Assembly: GCF_000002875.2 (NCBI RefSeq) | Contig: NC_009417.2 | Span: 35,079-99,078, forward strand | DNA: 64,000 nt | Direction: 5' to 3' | From: Leishmania infantum JPCM5 | Taxonomy: Eukaryota; Euglenozoa; Kinetoplastea; Trypanosomatida; Trypanosomatidae | Shown here: one piece after another, positions 60,191 through 64,000 of the stretch | How the letters are laid out: each line of letters begins with the position of its first letter | How positions within the stretch are numbered: position 1 is the stretch's first letter | Program-made: the position numbers and the translations under genes | The notes under the pieces: generated by a model | What the model was told of the DNA's origin: nothing | The model's input: only the letters and a program-made list of their open reading frames with translations | Databases searched by the model: none

Positions 60191-63100
60191 GAAGCGGGGA
60201 CTTCTCCGAACCATGGAGGCCACGACACCATACAGAATATTCCTGTTTGGCACAGTTCCTCTAGCGTTAGAGAGGGATGGCATGGAGTGGGGATCAATAG
60301 AATGTGATAATGATGAACTCATGTCGGTGTCGAAATCCGTCAGCAGAGAGTGGTGCACACTCATTTGCTGGCTGAGGATGAAGAAAAGGAGAAAGGCAGA
60401 AGAAATAGCGTGAGTTAGTCTTTGGCATTCAGTGTCCAAGGAGCACTTCATAATATGTTCGGGAAGGGGCAGAACCGCGGTCGCAGCGGAGAGCGAGACG
60501 GTGAGATTGGGAGAGGCGTAAAGAAAAAGCGCTGAGAGTCTGTCGCAGGACGGAGCGTCGCCTGCAGAAGGAGCCAAACGAATCGGACAGGAGGACATAC
60601 GCGAGCAAGAAGGAAGAGGAGAAACTAAAGGCCAGCGAGTGTCTCTCTCGGATATATATATATATGGAAGAGTCACTGGTCGGATGGGAGAAGAAAAAGA
60701 CCGGATGCACAAGAAAGGAGGGTGACAGCAATAAGACGAGCAGGTAACATGGCAAATAGCTTAATGTTTTTTTTTTCATATTTGCATTGCTCTACCTCGG
60801 GAAACAACAGAAACGAAGGCATAAGGGAGGATCAGCACAGGCACCGACATCATGAAAAGAGCAAGTAAAACAAAAATTGCACTGGAGGGCAGTAGCAGAC
60901 GCACAATGCAACAGACAGCACACCTGAAAAAGAGGAATCTTTCTTTCTCATCCGTTTGGATGCACGTGTGTGTGTGTGTGTGTGTGAAAATCAGAGCTGG
61001 CGCTGTGAAGTGAGTATATCTATGTATATACTCACATATAGTGTGTAAATATATGCGTCAGTCTTCGTCACTCTTTTTGATGTTTTTCTCCTTTTGTGTG
61101 TATGTGTGTGTGTGTTGCTGCATGTGCGTGTGTGTATTAGTGCGGTTGTACGTCGAAGCCTCTTCCATCTGTTCCTGAAATATCCCCCCACACCAACTCT
61201 CGTATTCCACGAGTGGGAAACAGAGAAAAAAAAAAACATAGTAATAAGGGTAACACAAGGAGGAAAGGAGCTTTTCTATGGAGCCACCACACACGCCGCA
61301 GTCTGCACAGCTCGTGCACAAACCACACGCTTCTGCTTGCCTGTTTGCATGCACCGATACAAACAGACAAAAAAAGACAACAGCATGTGCATGTCGTTGC
61401 ATCGCGCGTGAAACGAGGGTGCCAGTTGCGGAGCGAGGGAGGGAACTGCAAAAATAAAAGGGAGAAAAGAAGAGTGGGAGAAAAGATGACGACCTAGATG
61501 AACAGGAAACAAAAGGAGGTAAAACGAAGGCTGTGTGAGAGACATACATCGACACGGCCGTACCAGTCTGTACATGTGTAGGTGTGTGTTGTGTCACACG
61601 TGATGCCCTGAAGGATGGAAAAGAGGATTTGAGAAAGGAGACGTGAGAGACAGGTAAGTGGGTAGGCACGCAGAGAAAAAAAGAGAGAGCACGACACGAC
61701 ACACTCTCAAGCATACACATACACATGCACATAAGCACTTTAACGAATCCAATCGAGACAAACCAAAAAAAAAAACGAAGGCGAAACGATTAAGGAAGAC
61801 ACAGATTAAAAATAAAAAGAAAGCCATGAGGGAGAGTTTTTATGGGCATTTTGGTGTGTGTGCGTGTGTGCGGTTTCTGAGACCCCCAAGAAATATATAT
61901 ATACTTCTTTACATGTGTGTTCGTCTGAAGATGTGAAAGCTGCTGCTGGTGGCGGCTTCTCTCTCTTACCATGCTTTTTGGGGAGTGGACGAAGGAGGTC
62001 ATCAAAAATATGATCACGTCGCTGGTTCAGCCATGGCCCTTTCTCAAATGCTGCCTTGGCTTCTGAATATTTGTTTTCGCGTATGTCCACTGCAGGTTTC
62101 CTTTTCACACCCAGTGTGCGATAACGCTTCTGTGGGTGGGTTCGGGCGAAGCCCTCAAAACGCCAAGGGAATGGGAGGAAAGAGCACGAGAGAGGAGGAA
62201 AAGGAACTTTAGCGTTTCTCCTCTCTCGCTCTGGTCATGTCTCGCATATTGTGGCCGGCAGAGCATACTCACGCGGGCACACAACACTAGCAGCAACGCA
62301 GCTTCGTGGGAAGGAGCGCACACGAGAAAAAAAAGCTCAATAGGAGAACTCACATTTGTACAGGACAATAGATGGGTGATGAGAAAAAACACCCGCATAA
62401 AGGAGGAGGAGGGGTGGGGTGGGGAGGTGAGACCAGACGAGAGAAGGAAAAGAAACGGAAGAGGAAGTAACTATGAATGAGTTCGTGCTCCGCTGCGGCG
62501 GCTGCTCCAACACGGAGGCTGGGAGGACAAGATACACCACAAACGAGCTCAGAAGAAGATGATCATTTTACAACTAGCACACGCACACGGCAACTGGCAC
62601 TTCTGAAAATCGGCTTCAGTCACCACACAAGAAAGCCTGGAGGCGTCAACTTCCAAGAAACGCAACCGAAGCTGCGTTAAATATCGGGTTGTTCACCACA
62701 GAGAGAGAAAGGGGAGGAGGGGGTAGAGACAACGAAAGACAAAAAAAAACGAGAAAAGGTAAGAGGGAAAGAGGGAAAGGAGAGCGCCGGTCGGAAGCTA
62801 AACAACAAAAAGCGACAGGATACATATATGAAGCAAAGACGACCACACAAGCAACAGAAAATGGGGCGGAAGAAAACAAGACAGAAAAGGAAGTACGGAG
62901 TCAGCAGTGGGGTGTGAAGCTCTCCTCCTCAGCGTTTGTGTGGTCATACCTAACAGAAGAGGAAAGATCACGAACGTTTGAAGTAGGAGGGGGCAGCCCC
63001 ACGCTGTGCTCCGCAGTCGGTCTGCGTTGTGTTGGCTGCAGCGCACGACAGAGCGGCCTGGGAAAAGGGCACTCTTGCCGTTCCGTTTGGCTGTGGGAAC

Positions 63101-63194
63101 ACTCAGGGAGCTCACAAAATGCACCTACAATAAGCAAAGCAACCAAACCTCGGCACAGCCGTGCGTCCACCGCATACACAGTTCCTACGCCACC
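60191..63194. other. Long 3' UTR/spacer of the transporter gene
   Basis: About 3 kb, AT-richer than the rest, with (TA)n at 60652-60665, (TG)n at 60965-60986 and 61096-61135, and A runs near 61222, 61766 and 62741. Frames up to 226 codons on the minus strand are low complexity. No gene is supported. Confidence 0.5.
60965..60986. repeat. (TG)n microsatellite
   Basis: About 22 bp of pure TG repeats. Confidence 0.85.
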
Positions 63195-64000
63195 TCAGTC
63201 GTGCTTCCCCTCCGGTACTGCCGCTCCATCAAGATCATCCGTCATCTTAGCCTCTGGTTCCACCCATGGTTGCAGAAAGAAGTACTCGATGACACAAGCC
63301 ACGACGCCAATGCAGCCAAAGAAAATGAACGCGACGGCCTGGCCCTTGTTCGGGTTCCCCGACGGACCGCCAGAGATGCCCTCCGTCGCAATCGGGTAGC
63401 AAATGTTGATGATGAGGTTGAAAATAAACATCACACCCACCGTGATAGACGAGCCGATAGGCCGGAACGACTCGGGGAACACGTCCACCGCCAGAACGTA
63501 GAAGCACGGCCCCACACCCATCTCGTAAAGGGCGATAAAGATGGCAATCCCAGTAATGGCAATGCCGCTTATGGCCTTGTCCGACTTTGTAACGCCGGGG
63601 TACACCGGGATGCCACCAAGGAAGACGCAGCACAGAGAGCCGACAAAGCCGCAGAAGAGGAACAGGGTCCGCATCGAGAACCTCCTCGAGAGCGGGATCA
63701 CGCAGAACGTTGCGAGCATGTTCCATGCCATGACGATGATGTTGCCAACCAGAGGTTGCAGCCCAAGGTTTGACATGATGGTCGGGGCGAAGTTCATATT
63801 GGCGTTGATGCCGGTCAGCTGCGTCACACACCCCATGGCCACACCGTTCAGGATGGGCCCGATCATCTGCGTCATGGTGTACTCCTCTGCCGCCTTCCTG
63901 GAAGCATCTTCACTGTTTTCCCCCTCGTAGTCACCCCTCCTGCTCTTGCTGTAACCGTCCTTGGTGATGAGTGGCAGGAACACCACAAAAATAGAGAGGA
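63195..64000 (-). CDS. Hexose transporter (MFS sugar porter, D2-like), 5' end outside window
   Basis: The C-terminal 268 residues of a sugar transporter of the major facilitator superfamily; the gene continues beyond the right edge. The visible part covers the loop after TM6 and TM7-12. TM7 carries the sugar-porter motif in the form QLTGINANMNFAPTIM (family Q-x-x-x-G-x-N). TM10-11 include EMGVGPCFYVLAVDVFPESF followed by RPIGS, matching the family V-x-x-x-x-P-x-x-x-R-x-x-G. The order of helices and the short hydrophilic tail (VPEGKHD) are typical of Leishmania glucose-transporter-like proteins, with the D2 type the closest in memory. The substrate is inferred. The apparent start at 63986 is a GTG within a hydrophobic stretch (LSIFVVFLPL) and is not real. 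It is the first gene of the unit to be transcribed in this window. Confidence 0.88.
   Translation of the reverse strand, partial: LSIFVVFLPLITKDGYSKSRRGDYEGENSEDASRKAAEEYTMTQMIGPILNGVAMGCVTQLTGINANMNFAPTIMSNLGLQPLVGNIIVMAWNMLATFCVIPLSRRFSMRTLFLFCGFVGSLCCVFLGGIPVYPGVTKSDKAISGIAITGIAIFIALYEMGVGPCFYVLAVDVFPESFRPIGSSITVGVMFIFNLIINICYPIATEGISGGPSGNPNKGQAVAFIFFGCIGVVACVIEYFFLQPWVEPEAKMTDDLDGAAVPEGKHD

Noticed and set aside
1..64000. CRISPR array, origin, rRNA or strand-switch region
   Set aside because: No regularly spaced short repeats, no rRNA-like sequence, and no change of coding direction were seen.

Overview
This window looks like part of a trypanosomatid nuclear chromosome, most likely Leishmania or a close relative in the Leishmaniinae. 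Every credible gene is intronless and lies on the minus strand, so the window is one directional gene cluster read from right to left. Most start codons sit just downstream of a pyrimidine tract and an AG, as expected for spliced-leader trans-splicing. Intergenic regions are long, purine-rich on the plus strand, and carry dinucleotide microsatellites and retroposon-like repeats. The gene content (thiol-dependent reductase TDR1, the editing factor RGG2, a D2-type hexose transporter) recalls the left part of L. major chromosome 33; that synteny is from memory and was not searched. The species cannot be named.

In order of transcription (right to left): a partial hexose transporter at the window edge; an 8.6 kb gene-poor stretch with a tandem 347 bp repeat and a decayed coding block; a CstF50-like WD40 protein; an Mpv17/PMP22 membrane protein; a repeat-bearing spacer; RGG2; a divergent peptidyl-tRNA-hydrolase-like protein; TDR1; an ADAT1-like tRNA adenosine deaminase; a DHHC palmitoyltransferase; a small predicted mitochondrial protein; a six-TM protein with a cyclase-like C-terminal domain; a giant cytosolic carboxypeptidase; a single-TM protein next to an assembly gap; a decayed gene; two tetraspanin-like proteins; and an Iwr1-like RNA polymerase II import factor.

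Four families of long repeats interrupt the spacers. A (about 605 bp, four copies near 99% identical), B (706 bp, two copies nearly identical) and D (263 bp, two copies) lie downstream of stop codons in the sense orientation, where SIDER retroposons usually sit. They share a GAATG-type terminus on the low-coordinate side, and in B and D the second copy is truncated on the other side, as target-primed reverse transcription would produce. C is a local tandem duplication. No tRNA, rRNA, CRISPR array or protein-coding transposon was recognised.

The genes do not form a pathway, as is normal for trypanosomatid polycistronic units; expression control is expected to be post-transcriptional. Several products are predicted to be mitochondrial (RGG2, the 203-residue protein, possibly Mpv17). 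The most unusual observations are the Pth-like protein lacking the Pth catalytic residues, the six-TM protein with a degenerate cyclase fold, a gene apparently decayed between intact neighbours, and the very homogeneous retroposon-like repeats.
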